From NCBI GenBank assembly GCA_025201845.1, contig MU604058.1, positions 4,423 through 42,620 of the forward strand: a stretch of DNA of 38,198 bases, in the 5' to 3' direction. Numbering within the stretch: position 1 is the first letter of the stretch; the number at the start of each line of letters is the position of its first letter. This document shows, one piece after another, positions 29,988 through 38,198 of this stretch. Source of the DNA: Martensiomyces pterosporus (taxonomy: Eukaryota; Kickxellomycota; Kickxellomycetes; Kickxellales; Kickxellaceae). Made by a program: the position numbers and the translations under genes. The notes beneath the pieces were generated by a model. The model did not search any database, was not told the origin of the DNA, and saw nothing but the letters and a program-made list of their open reading frames with translations.

Positions 29988-30626
29988 CTAAGCATTTTCT
30001 TCTTCGCCGGGCGGCGCCATCTGCTCCACCGTGGCTGTGGGCAGCGGAGGGTCCAGTGCTACTGCAATGTTATCGGGCAAGTCTGTCTGCTTCACAAGCA
30101 CCGTCGGACACTCGGTCGTATGTGCACACAAATCCGCCCACGAGTACGAGAACGTCTGTGCCAACACCGACCTGCTGGGCGCCTGCACAATCAGGATTTC
30201 GCCCTTGTGCTGGTGCACATACTCGGGCACCTTCTCGCCTGGCGCACCCATCAGCACATCAATCGACGTTGACACGCCCACACGATTCAAGGCCTCTGCT
30301 AGCCGTCTCAGCGAAGCCTCAGCTACCTTGACTCTATCCACATGCTCGTCACTGCCGCCAAACATGCTGGTCCACATGGCAGAGATGGTAGCAGTGTCAA
30401 TGGGCGCTGCGTTGGGGTCTACCGATGTAACTAGGAATACGTGGTCCTGCATGGGTCGGATAATGTTCGCCTTGATCCACGCGACGGTCTTGAACGACGC
30501 GTACCGGTTGTCAACGGCCTCACTGGCTTCCTCGCTGGTGTCTGGCCTGGCGGGGGCTGCCAGCACGTCGGCATCCAGGGCGATGACCAGCTTGCGGCGA
30601 AGCGACAGGGGAATATGGCTGCTCAT
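29988..30626 (-). CDS. UspA-fold (universal stress protein family) protein
   Basis: A 212-aa protein with the alternating alpha/beta order of the UspA/HUP superfamily: strand 1 RRKLVIALDAD (about 10-20), strand 2 DHVFLVTSVDP (61-71), a helix VAEASLRRLAEALNRVGV (101-118), strand 3 TSIDVLMGAPGEKVPEYV (120-137), strand 4 GEILIVQAPSRS (142-153) and the final strand ECPTVLVKQ (172-180). In ATP-binding members the loop after strand 4 is G-x2-G-x9-G(S/T); here the aligned residues are QAPSRSVLAQTFSYSW, without the glycines, so nucleotide binding is doubtful. Fungal relatives are stress- or cell-cycle-linked but poorly characterised. No signal or membrane segment is seen. The start MSSHIPLSLRRK is the only early ATG. 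It lies 357 nt downstream of the large minus-strand gene. Confidence 0.82.
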   Translation of the reverse strand: MSSHIPLSLRRKLVIALDADVLAAPARPDTSEEASEAVDNRYASFKTVAWIKANIIRPMQDHVFLVTSVDPNAAPIDTATISAMWTSMFGGSDEHVDRVKVAEASLRRLAEALNRVGVSTSIDVLMGAPGEKVPEYVHQHKGEILIVQAPSRSVLAQTFSYSWADLCAHTTECPTVLVKQTDLPDNIAVALDPPLPTATVEQMAPPGEEENA

Positions 30627-30983
30627 TTGCTATCGTATAGAGTTTGGCTGCTTGGCTGCTTGGTTGCTAAAAAAGAACGACAAGAGTATCAAAATAAGAA
30701 AAGTTGTGAGACAAGGTGGGCTGTCAGCAAAAGCCAAGACACATGCCACTTTTGTCATGCTCACTGAATCGTGCTCAGGAGAAAAAAAAAGGTGACCTTG
30801 CTTCCACTGGCCTGAACACCCTAATCCCACATGCAAAGCATTGCGCAGGGTTGCTACTCCTGTCCGACACAATCCCGAACAGCCAGAAAACAAATGGCAC
30901 CAAGAAGCGGAACTCAAAAACAGTAGCTGCAGTTGATCACACCTCCTTCAAAAGCTATGGAAAGAAGCACAAAGATAGCTGCG
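30627..30983. other. Spacer between two minus-strand genes
   Basis: 357 nt without a gene, holding the 3' flank of the 1548-aa gene and the promoter of the UspA-like gene. An A9 run at about 30782-30790 and A-rich patches are seen, but no clear TATA box. Confidence 0.45.
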
Positions 30984-33900
30984 CTAGAATGGCTGCGAGG
31001 CATTGAGCGCAGTGAGCAGCGACGCGCTGGTCGCGTTAGCCGGCGTCGCAGTAGCAATAGGCCCGCCGTTTCCTCTCTGCTGATCCGCAGGCATATGCTG
31101 CTGCTGGAGTGTCGGCACAGGGTCGTTCAATGCGCCATTGCTGTTGCCAGAGAGCACGCCCGACGAAAGGAGACCCAGCGAAAACGGGCTATCCATGCTT
31201 GCAGTGGTCATTGTCGAAAACCCAGGCAGTTGCTGCTGCTGCTGCTGAGGGATCTGGCTGGCTGCATTTGGAGCAGCCGACATCTGCGACCCAGCAAACA
31301 GCATAAGCGATGCTGGATCCATACTGCCCTGAAGCTGAGCAGCAGCCGCTGCCGCAGCAGCAAACGCCGGGCTGTGCATAAAGCTCGTGGCCAGGTTTCC
31401 TCCACCAGGCATCATTCCAGGGAACTGGCCAAACCCACCGCCGCCATACTGGGCACTCAGGGCTGCTGCCAGGTTGTTGCCCGATCCAAAGCCAACAGGC
31501 AGCTGTTGCTGTTGCTGCTGCTGCTGGCCGCCGAATCCTACCCAGCTCTGCGCGTCAATCGACTGCCGCTGCCGCTGTTGCTGCCGAGCCTCGCCGATGG
31601 ACCACATGTTAGGCTGGCTTGACGGCACCGCCGCATGCGCACTGGTAGTCGGAGCATCCTTTGGCTCATTGCCAGTGTCACTGCCATTAGACTCGGACGC
31701 ACCAGCTGGGTTGCTCTCGGACGCCTTTTCAGCGGCTGAAGCAGCAGCCTTGGAGACGTGCAAAGCGGCCATATCCTCACTGAGCTTATCATACGACTCA
31801 TGCCACCGCTGCGCCTCCTGGGCAGCCTGCGCCAGCAACGACGACAGCCTCGCAATCTCCTCATCGTGCTTATTGCACAGATCTCTCAGCGCCTGCACCT
31901 CCGGCTCAATCTCGTCATACGACCTCAGCAGCTTGTTCAGCGACAGATACCACTCCATCGCTGCTCTCGACATCATGCTTTTCTCTCTGAGTGCCGCTGC
32001 CGCCAGGACCACAAGGTTCTTATGCGCAAGTCCGTCGAGCGTCTGTTCAATGCGCTCCTTTTCAGCTCTCTCAGTTAAGTCGCTCTTCAGCGCAGCCAAG
32101 GCTGCATTGTCTAGAGCCGCTTCCCCAGGATTCTTGCCACCAGCAGCCCCAGTTGTCGCAGCAGAGGAGGCAAGGGCACCCGCAGGCGACTGGGCTCTAG
32201 AAGCTGGCGACGCAACGGCAGCCGGACTCAAGGGCGACAGGCGGCCATTACTAACTCTCGGTCCAACAGTTCCGCTCGTCTGAATGGGCAATGAACCGAC
32301 GGGTGAACCAGCCATGCCGTTAGACGACCCCTTGAACGTAGCTGTAACGTTAGGCACAGGCTGCGGCGACGTGGCACTGACACCATCGTCTGAGATAAAC
32401 CCAACACCCGGCACATACCTCGCCGCGTTAGTCCCACGACGCGCCCTTTGCTTCGGTGGCGAGCTATCCTCACTTGTGGAGGCATTTGCCTTCTGTTGCT
32501 GCTGCTGCTGCTGCTTCTGTAGCAGTGCCTGAGTTTGCTGCTGAGATGGTGCCTTAGCTGGCCGGTCCTTGGTTTCACTGGCCACAGCCGCCATGTCTTC
32601 CTCCTCTTCCGCCGTGGTATCCTCGTGCCTACCCTCGCCCGTATCGCTAGCAGGCTCGCCATTCGAATTCGACAGCGACAGGGATGCGAACGGGTTCTGC
32701 GGATCACGCACCGCTGACTCCTCGTCTCCGTCATTGTCGATCTCATCGCCCTCGCCATCGTCATCGTCGTCGGCAACCAAAAGCGCATCCGGAGCCAGCG
32801 AACTAGCCGCCGCCGCAGCAGCCGCCGCAGCCGCTTGTTTAGCCTTCTTCTTTTTGTTCTTCTTCTTTTTGTTCTTCTTCTTCTTCTTGGCTGCTGCCGA
32901 ATCCATGTCATCGTTCAAGAAATCATCGTCATCCGCCACAGACGATTGGTCGCCCTGGGGATAGGCTACAGGCGTCGGCGGGTTCTGCTGTTGCTGCTGA
33001 GCGGATGCGGTAGGGTTTACAGGCGACACAGGCACCTGTGCATCTTGCCGTTGCTTTCCATGGCCCGAATTGCTTGCTGTCGCCGAAGCCGAATGCGACG
33101 ACTTGCTCTTCTTGCTCTTCCCGCTGCCTCCACTGCCTCCACCGTCCAGCAGTGCCTTTTGGCGCTGGAGAGAGATGTTTGCCTCCAGAATCCGCCATGC
33201 CTCTTTCAGCATCAGCTTGCCAATAATTCCGGCAAGCTCCTCTCTGCCAGTGAGCAGGCCCTCAGTGAAATCATCGATGATGTCCTGTCTCTGCTCGCGA
33301 AGATCCTCGGTGGTGGGCTCCAGCTTGCGCACAAACACCTGACCCACTGCGCGCTCGAGAATCTCTGCCTCGGTCATCAGCAACTCCAGGCAATCTGCAA
33401 CCACAGTGGCCACATCGGGCGCCGTCAACAGATGCTCCAGCTCACGCATGGCCCATCCAATGACGCCCGTCTGCTGCTGGTACTCGATCCTTCTGACCTT
33501 CTTCCTAAAGTCCTTGTGCGCAGCCTTGGCTAGCTTCGACTGCATCGTTGCGCCTGAGGTCTCCGTCCACATAGTCCGTACCTCCTCAGTTCCATTAAAG
33601 ATCTCTGCATTGCGCTCCCTGACAACCTCCTGGATCTTCTCGATCCTGGCCTCCAACTGTGGCAGCAGGCAAGATATGGCGGATCTCGCCTTCTCCAGCT
33701 GAGGCTGAAGCGTCAGCGGCGGCGGGTACTTGAGCCCCTGCGCACGGCGGTCGCACATGGTGATGCACTCGCCCAGGATCGTCTCCAGCTCGCGGGCAAA
33801 CTCCCTGGCCACCCCATAGTATGACTCCAAAAACGTGCGGGACCACGACGAACTGACCTCCAAAAGGTTGTCCAAGTGCTTCAGGACCAAGCCATCCAGC

Positions 33901-35630
33901 TCCTCGGCCAATTGCTCGGACGACTTGACCTGCAGCTGCTGAGCACTGCCCTTCTTCGACTTTGCTTTCTTCGCAGCACTGACCGCTTGCTGATCCCCAG
34001 GGCCCTCGTCGTCAGCATCAGCATCAGCATCAGCATCGCTGACAATCGTCGCGGCTTTGCCCGTACGGTAAGGCTCGCTGACTCGGGTCCAGTATTCCGT
34101 AAAGGGCTGCGTGCGGTTGCGAATGGTCTGCAAGAACTGCTCGCGGTTAGCACGGCAGCCTCTGGCAAACAGCCTAACACGCATAGCCTCGATCCTCTGC
34201 GCGCTCTTCAGCAGAAGCTGCGTGATTTGCCACACAGGCTCCATTTCGCGCTCAAAGCTGCGCTTATACTCATTGCGCCACTTCTGCAGCTGCGAGTTAA
34301 AGATCAGCCTCTGCGTCTCCAGCTCCGAGGGCGTCGGGTGGTCGGCCTTTGTGTGCTGACAGGTCGGGTACGTGTGCGTGGCAATCAGCTCTGACGTGAT
34401 ATTGCCCAGCAGCGGGAAGTTGGACGCAGGCAGCGAGATATACGTCTTTGTCACTTGCAGGGCGGGGAGCAAGAGGGCCGGGTCAAGCGGATCCTGGTGG
34501 TCATCATAGGGGAACGCATCGGGCGGAAAATCAAATGTCAGATCCTCGTACACGTCAGCCAGCGGGAACTGGTACCCCTCATACCACAAAGTGACCTGAT
34601 CGACCATGCTGTCAATAAGGGTGCTATTTCCACCTGCCGCATTCGCTGCCGCCGCTGATGCTGTTGGTGAGGCCGCAATTGCTGCATCTGCCTTGGCCGT
34701 AACCAAATCTGCCAGCGTGGGACGCGAGCCATCCGAGCCCTTTGCCGTCTTACTGCCGCCCTTCGCCTTGGATGCCACCTTCCCCCCTGATATTGCTGCT
34801 TTGTTGGCTTGTTCAGCGACAGTCGATGAAGTAGCGGACGACACACTAGGCGACGGCGATGCTGAGCGACTGGCAGGAGCCGAGCCAGCGATAGGGTCAG
34901 CGATAAGCAGCGCCTCTCTTTCCTCCTCAACCATGGAGCGCAGGCTCTTGCACAAGTCGCCAATGGTAGTGAACCGAATCCGAGCCGCCCTCTTACGCTC
35001 CAAGCGCTCACGCTCAGCAGCCTCTTCGCCACCAGCGCCAGATCCGCCGCCGATGCTAGGGCCCGAGTGGCCGGACGACGCGCCGCTACCCTGGGACTTC
35101 TTCTTTTTCCTTCCGCCGCTGCCAGATCCAGAGCTCGCGCCACCACCAGCATTGCCAGCTGCAGTCATGCTGGTGTTTGCAGCCTGAGGGGAAATCTGCT
35201 TACGATAGACCCACTGAGCCCACTCACGGCAGTAGAAGCACGACATGGTCTGGTCGTCGCAAGCGCGGAAGCGAGCCAATTCCTTCAGCACAGCGCTGGT
35301 CTCCACCCTGAGCGTGGCGATGGCATGGGGACCGGTGCCCCCAAAATGACCGGCTGCAGAGCCTGTCTTTGGCGATATGCCAGCAAGCGCCAAGTTCTGC
35401 GTGGTTGCTGCAGCATTGGTACCGACGGAAAGCCTTGTGACAGCCGACGCCGCCGATGCTCCTTGCGGCGAGGCAGCTGCCGCATCGGTTTGCCCGCCTT
35501 TGGCTGCCTTTGGCTGCTGCTTCTGTCCTCCGAGTGCACTGGTTGCGTTGGGTGGGAGCCGGTGGTGTTGGTCGAGGTACACAAGACCATTTAGGATCGC
35601 TTTCGAATCAAGGTCCAGGTCAGTCATCAT
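30984..35630 (-). CDS. Unknown 1548-aa low-complexity, coiled-coil protein
   Basis: A single intron-free frame with good codon bias; I do not recognise the family. Residues 1-30 (MMTDLDLDSKAILNGLVYLD) and about 115-150 (LKELARFRACDDQTMSCFYC, with one CxxC) look conserved. A folded, helical core is suggested at about 360-850: TKTYISLPASNFPLLGNITS, RSFEREMEPVWQITQLLLKS, SYYGVAREFARELETILGEC, and the Glu/Arg-rich helices through about 830. A DA-repeat insert lies near 530. After about 870 the chain is disordered: a lysine-rich tract (KKKKKNKKKKNKKKKAKQ, nuclear-signal-like, near 915-930), poly-Ala, acidic patches, CAG-encoded Gln runs, then a short coiled coil (NKLLRSYDEIEPEVQALRDL, about 1220-1300) and a Gln/Gly/Met-rich tail. 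Such a layout suits an RNA- or chromatin-associated scaffold, but that is inference. The start is one of two adjacent ATGs at 35630 and 35627. Confidence 0.78.
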   Translation of the reverse strand: MMTDLDLDSKAILNGLVYLDQHHRLPPNATSALGGQKQQPKAAKGGQTDAAAASPQGASAASAVTRLSVGTNAAATTQNLALAGISPKTGSAAGHFGGTGPHAIATLRVETSAVLKELARFRACDDQTMSCFYCREWAQWVYRKQISPQAANTSMTAAGNAGGGASSGSGSGGRKKKKSQGSGASSGHSGPSIGGGSGAGGEEAAERERLERKRAARIRFTTIGDLCKSLRSMVEEEREALLIADPIAGSAPASRSASPSPSVSSATSSTVAEQANKAAISGGKVASKAKGGSKTAKGSDGSRPTLADLVTAKADAAIAASPTASAAAANAAGGNSTLIDSMVDQVTLWYEGYQFPLADVYEDLTFDFPPDAFPYDDHQDPLDPALLLPALQVTKTYISLPASNFPLLGNITSELIATHTYPTCQHTKADHPTPSELETQRLIFNSQLQKWRNEYKRSFEREMEPVWQITQLLLKSAQRIEAMRVRLFARGCRANREQFLQTIRNRTQPFTEYWTRVSEPYRTGKAATIVSDADADADADDEGPGDQQAVSAAKKAKSKKGSAQQLQVKSSEQLAEELDGLVLKHLDNLLEVSSSWSRTFLESYYGVAREFARELETILGECITMCDRRAQGLKYPPPLTLQPQLEKARSAISCLLPQLEARIEKIQEVVRERNAEIFNGTEEVRTMWTETSGATMQSKLAKAAHKDFRKKVRRIEYQQQTGVIGWAMRELEHLLTAPDVATVVADCLELLMTEAEILERAVGQVFVRKLEPTTEDLREQRQDIIDDFTEGLLTGREELAGIIGKLMLKEAWRILEANISLQRQKALLDGGGSGGSGKSKKSKSSHSASATASNSGHGKQRQDAQVPVSPVNPTASAQQQQQNPPTPVAYPQGDQSSVADDDDFLNDDMDSAAAKKKKKNKKKKNKKKKAKQAAAAAAAAAASSLAPDALLVADDDDDGEGDEIDNDGDEESAVRDPQNPFASLSLSNSNGEPASDTGEGRHEDTTAEEEEDMAAVASETKDRPAKAPSQQQTQALLQKQQQQQQQKANASTSEDSSPPKQRARRGTNAARYVPGVGFISDDGVSATSPQPVPNVTATFKGSSNGMAGSPVGSLPIQTSGTVGPRVSNGRLSPLSPAAVASPASRAQSPAGALASSAATTGAAGGKNPGEAALDNAALAALKSDLTERAEKERIEQTLDGLAHKNLVVLAAAALREKSMMSRAAMEWYLSLNKLLRSYDEIEPEVQALRDLCNKHDEEIARLSSLLAQAAQEAQRWHESYDKLSEDMAALHVSKAAASAAEKASESNPAGASESNGSDTGNEPKDAPTTSAHAAVPSSQPNMWSIGEARQQQRQRQSIDAQSWVGFGGQQQQQQQQLPVGFGSGNNLAAALSAQYGGGGFGQFPGMMPGGGNLATSFMHSPAFAAAAAAAAQLQGSMDPASLMLFAGSQMSAAPNAASQIPQQQQQQLPGFSTMTTASMDSPFSLGLLSSGVLSGNSNGALNDPVPTLQQQHMPADQQRGNGGPIATATPANATSASLLTALNASQPF

Positions 35631-35860
35631 TTTTCAAAGAAAAAAAATGAAGAGCCAAAGATTGCGAGAGCAAGTGAGAGCAAACGAGGGGATGGGGGTA
35701 TAGGTCGAATGAAATGAAATAGCCACCTGTGGTAATAAGAGTAAGAATAAGAATAAAGCAGGGCTGTCTCCTTCGGCTGAGAGTAGCTGTTGCAGAAAAT
35801 GCTGATTCCAATAAAAAAGAAATTCTTTTCCTTTAGCAAAAGCTGCCTCCGATGCTGCAA

Positions 35861-35868
35861 TATAAAAA
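35861..35868 (+). promoter_or_regulatory. Orphan TATA box (TATAAAAA)
   Basis: A near-perfect TATA element on the plus strand in a GC-rich setting (gcaaTATAAAAAgggcccc), pointing towards 36 kb where no convincing coding sequence is found. It may drive a non-coding or spliced transcript, or be chance. Confidence 0.35.
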
Positions 35869-36700
35869 GGGCCCCTCTCGGTTCGTTCTTCCTACGCCTG
35901 CTGCTGTTGCTGCTGTTCGAGTGGAAGAAGAGGGGGCTGCTGGGGTGCTGTAGAGCTTGAGAAATGCGCCTTGGAAACGGGAATTGTTATAGCCAACAGG
36001 AGTTTACGAATAAAAAAGTTTGCAGAAGAAAAGGTGCAAGAAAAGGCGCCTGGCGGGTTGCGCACAGCAGCCTGAGCATCCTCTCTTTCCAGCAGCATTC
36101 TCGCTGCACCCCCAAAGTGAGCCAAAGGGGCTCTTTTGTCCCTCCACGCGAACTGTGTAGCGTAAGCAGGCAGGCGGCTCAAGCGGTCTTGGAATATGAA
36201 TCAAGCCCGCGCAAAGCAGTAGCCCCCCGCTCCTCCCTCGCCGCGCCTTGGGCAGGCCAGGATCAACTCCCCCATGGTGCAGCAGCACCAGCCCGAGCCC
36301 TCCAGAACATGCAGATGCAGCGCAGCAGCCGGCTTGAACTGAGCAAATCAAGAATGCAAAAAACCATCGCGTCCCATCGATGTGCCGCTGCTGCTGCTAC
36401 TGACCATTGCAGCAACAATAATAGTAGCACCGGCGGCAGCATCAGCAACGGGCCAACCCCATTCTCTCGTCTCTGCCGCTCAGCGCATGGATGTGAGAAG
36501 TTGTTTGCCAGGCATAAATGAAAGCCGCTGCACATCTGCCAAGCGCGCTACCATTGATTCAGTCAATGAAACACGAGCCAGAAGCAGCCAGGCAAGCAAG
36601 CCATTGATGTGGTTGATTGTTCCTGGGCTGGCCCCTCCATCCCCCCAGTACAAGCCCATTCATTCACTCGTTTGCCCATTCATTCATTTGTGCTGATGAT

Positions 36701-36780
36701 AAAAATCAGCAGATTCGAACCGCAGAAAATTACCACTTCGCAGTCTGTGTATGCGCCTCAAGCGCTCGGTAGCTGTGATC
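36701..36780 (-). other. Degenerate tRNA-like (Pol III type 2) element
   Basis: On the minus strand there is an A-box-like CTACCGAGCGCTTGAGGCG (36772-36754), resembling the D arm of Ser/Leu tRNAs. It is followed 32 nt later by a nearly perfect B box GGTTCGAATCT (36721-36711) and a T5 terminator (36705-36701). The T arm forms only four pairs and no acceptor or anticodon stem can be drawn, so this is not a working tRNA. It could be a tRNA pseudogene, the head of a tRNA-derived SINE, or a Pol III non-coding RNA. Confidence 0.45.
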
Positions 36781-37142
36781 ATCCCCCGGACACCAGTGTA
36801 AAGACAGAGACACCAGCGCATGTGGCACCAGCCCTGAGAGACAGGTAGCCATGTAGTGTTGCTTCAACCTGGCCGGGGCAGTGGTGGATATTAGCGAGGA
36901 CATCCATGGAGTTTGAGCGGGCGGAATTTAATCGCTGGTTCTTAGTGACTGCATAGAGGAAATCCGTGTGAAGTCAAACAAGCGCCAAAAAACTAGTTGG
37001 GCGCTTAAATACCCGCTCCTCGAGACCAAACAAGCAGTCCGCTCTTTTTCGCAACCAGACGCCTCCTTTGTCTCTCCCGCCCCTCGTATTCGCCCTCCAA
37101 TTCGGCTCCCCTCTAAACCATTTTCAAAGAATCTAAATTAAA

Positions 37143-37481
37143 ATGGCTTCCGCTGGCTCCTCGGCTTTTGGCAAGTTCTGGAATTCGCCCGTCGGCCCCA
37201 AGACCATTCACTTCTGGGCTCCTGCCATGAAGTGGGGCCTCGTAATGGCGGGTCTGGGCGATATTGCCCGGCCAGTCGATCAGATTTCCGTCAGACAGCA
37301 GGTGTCACTCGCCGCCACTGGTCTCATTTGGACCCGCTGGTCCACTATTATCACGCCTAAGAACTACAGCCTGGCTGCTGTCAACCTCTTTGTTGGCTGC
37401 ACTGCTGCTTACCAGCTTGGCCGTGTTGCTCTGGTTGGGAAGAAGGACGCTGAGAAAATCGAGGCACCCAAGGCTGTTTAA
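37143..37481 (+). CDS. MPC2: Mitochondrial pyruvate carrier subunit 2
   Basis: A 112-aa inner-membrane protein that pairs with MPC1 to import pyruvate into the mitochondrial matrix, linking glycolysis to the TCA cycle. The family core is intact: FWNSPVGPKTIHFWAPAMKW at residues 12-31, GLVMAGLGDIARPVDQISVR after it, then LAATGLIWTRWSTIITPKNY and LAAVNLFVGCTAAYQLGRVA, giving three short membrane helices. The GLIWTRW and PKNY motifs mark the MPC2/MPC3 branch rather than MPC1. It is slightly shorter than yeast Mpc2 (about 129 aa) because the C-terminal tail is short. The ATG lies in an A-rich context (aaattaaaATGGC). No intron is visible. It is convergent with the partial gene at the window end. 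Confidence 0.94.
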   Translation: MASAGSSAFGKFWNSPVGPKTIHFWAPAMKWGLVMAGLGDIARPVDQISVRQQVSLAATGLIWTRWSTIITPKNYSLAAVNLFVGCTAAYQLGRVALVGKKDAEKIEAPKAV

Positions 37482-37798
37482 CCTGCAATCGTCTGTGTGG
37501 CCACCGGTCGTGTTGTGCTTTCTGCTTTCGCTTCTAAACAGCTATATGCACAGTTCCTACTTAAAAGTGTCGAATATAGGCTTTCTCCTGCTCTCTATGC
37601 GCGCTGTGTTTTGATTTGGGGGCTTTGTAACTTGGATGTGTTGGATGTGTTGGGTGTGTGATTATTTGGATATCGTAGGTTAATATAAGTAACTGTTAAA
37701 GGTGTTGGTATGATTCAAACGAACACGCGGGAGATAGATAAACCTGCAACAGCAGCAGAGTGGTGCACACCTCGAACGTGCATGCAGACAGCCTGAAC
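37482..37798. other. Convergent 3' spacer after MPC2
   Basis: 317 nt between two convergent stop codons, AT-richer than the genes, with short ggatgtgttggatgtgttggg repeats (about 37633-37653). It presumably holds the two 3' UTRs; nothing else is seen. Confidence 0.5.
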
Positions 37799-38198
37799 TC
37801 AGATCAAGTGAGCCATGCCAACAAGCACCAGTCCAATTGTGCTGCTATGTACCAGTTGCCTGAGCGATGGTGTTGCCATGTTGCGGTAGTGGTAGTAGTG
37901 ATGATGGTGGTTAGCACCCCTGTCATCTTCGTCATCACCGCAGTCGTTATTCTTGTGGCCCTGGAGATAGTCGAGTCCATATTGCTCCTCATCCAGATGG
38001 TCAAGGTCCTTTTCGCTGATCTCGCCCTCGCCGGCACCAGCCAGGATGGCTGCATCCGGCGCCAGAAAGGGGGTTAGCCCCAGACCAGGCAGCCCATAGC
38101 CATACGCGCTCATGCCGATCTGAGGAAACCCCTGCCCTGGCACCAGCCCCTCGTTCCAAAAGGCGTTGAACGGGCTGTTGTGGCTGCTGCCATAGCCC
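37799..38198 (-). CDS. Unknown protein, C-terminal part (5' end outside the window)
   Basis: An open frame runs off the window end (codons from 38197 downward read GYGSSHNSPFNAFWNEGLVP) and stops at 37799. The visible 133 residues are Gly/Tyr/Pro-rich at first (IGMSAYGYGLPGLGLTPFLA), then acidic (SEKDLDHLDEEQYGLDYLQG), then a His/Tyr cluster (HHHHYYHYRN) and a mildly hydrophobic end (IGLVLVGMAHLI). No family is recognisable. The low-complexity make-up suits a disordered tail. The reading frame before the acidic stretch is well supported by codon use; the last 40 residues are less certain and could be intronic or 3' UTR sequence. Confidence 0.5.
   Translation of the reverse strand, partial: GYGSSHNSPFNAFWNEGLVPGQGFPQIGMSAYGYGLPGLGLTPFLAPDAAILAGAGEGEISEKDLDHLDEEQYGLDYLQGHKNNDCGDDEDDRGANHHHHYYHYRNMATPSLRQLVHSSTIGLVLVGMAHLI

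Larger units (their letters stand above)
35631..37142. other. 1.5-kb divergent intergenic region
   Basis: It separates the minus-strand 1548-aa gene from MPC2. It contains a strong TATAAAAA on the plus strand (35861-35868) with no clear gene behind it, GAATAA-type microsatellite sequence (about 35735-35756), a signal-peptide-like open stretch without an ATG (36343-36696), the tRNA-like element at 36701-36780 and a TATA-like TTAAATA before MPC2 (37005-37011). I cannot support a protein gene here. Confidence 0.45.

Noticed and set aside
30933..31622. A 229-codon plus-strand frame over the 3' end of the large minus-strand gene
   Set aside because: It lies almost wholly antisense to the Gln/Ala-rich tail of that gene and reflects CAG/CTG repeats.

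Overview
This window looks like a draft scaffold from a fungus, most likely an early-diverging, GC-rich, intron-poor lineage such as the Kickxellales; that placement is inference from gene style, not a database result. The fungal signs are an Rsc7/Swp82-type chromatin-remodelling subunit, a CFEM-like GPI-anchored protein, a peroxisomal acyl-CoA oxidase, a yeast-type NatC acetyltransferase and GT-AG introns. Coding sequences are rich in Gln, Ala, Ser and Asp runs made of CAG or GAT microsatellites. An 885-base run of N (23648-24532) marks an assembly gap.

Layout. 1-8.7 kb: prenylcysteine oxidase (+), Rsc7/Swp82-like subunit (+), then a convergent two-exon gene of unknown function (-). 8.7-11.3 kb: a gene-poor stretch with two perfect tandem duplications, a duplicated CRE-type octamer, T-runs and palindromes. 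11.3-18 kb: CLPTM1-family membrane protein, cofactor-independent phosphoglycerate mutase with one long intron, and a GPI-anchored cysteine-rich surface protein, all +. 18-23.5 kb: FGAM synthase of purine synthesis (+), convergent NatC catalytic subunit (-), and tRNA-Pro(CGG) (-). After the gap: MOB4/phocein with one intron (+), acyl-CoA oxidase (+), a small coiled-coil gene whose frame is broken by a 65-bp tandem duplication (+), a UspA-fold protein (-), and a 1548-aa low-complexity/coiled-coil protein (-). 35.6-38.2 kb: a long divergent spacer holding a tRNA-like Pol III element, then mitochondrial pyruvate carrier MPC2 (+) and the 3' end of an unknown gene (-).

Most genes are ordinary housekeeping functions (glycolysis, pyruvate import, beta-oxidation, purine synthesis, N-terminal acetylation, STRIPAK signalling, chromatin remodelling) and do not form a cluster. 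No new multi-gene system is evident. The most interesting signal is the set of four perfect two-copy tandem duplications of 53-88 bp. One of them breaks a reading frame, and the duplicated AG|GT would let splicing remove exactly one copy. It is therefore either a nascent intron or one of a group of assembly artefacts. Other points are a hidden first exon for the 720-aa unknown gene, a mini-intron-like structure nested in the phosphoglycerate mutase intron, and the degenerate tRNA-like element.
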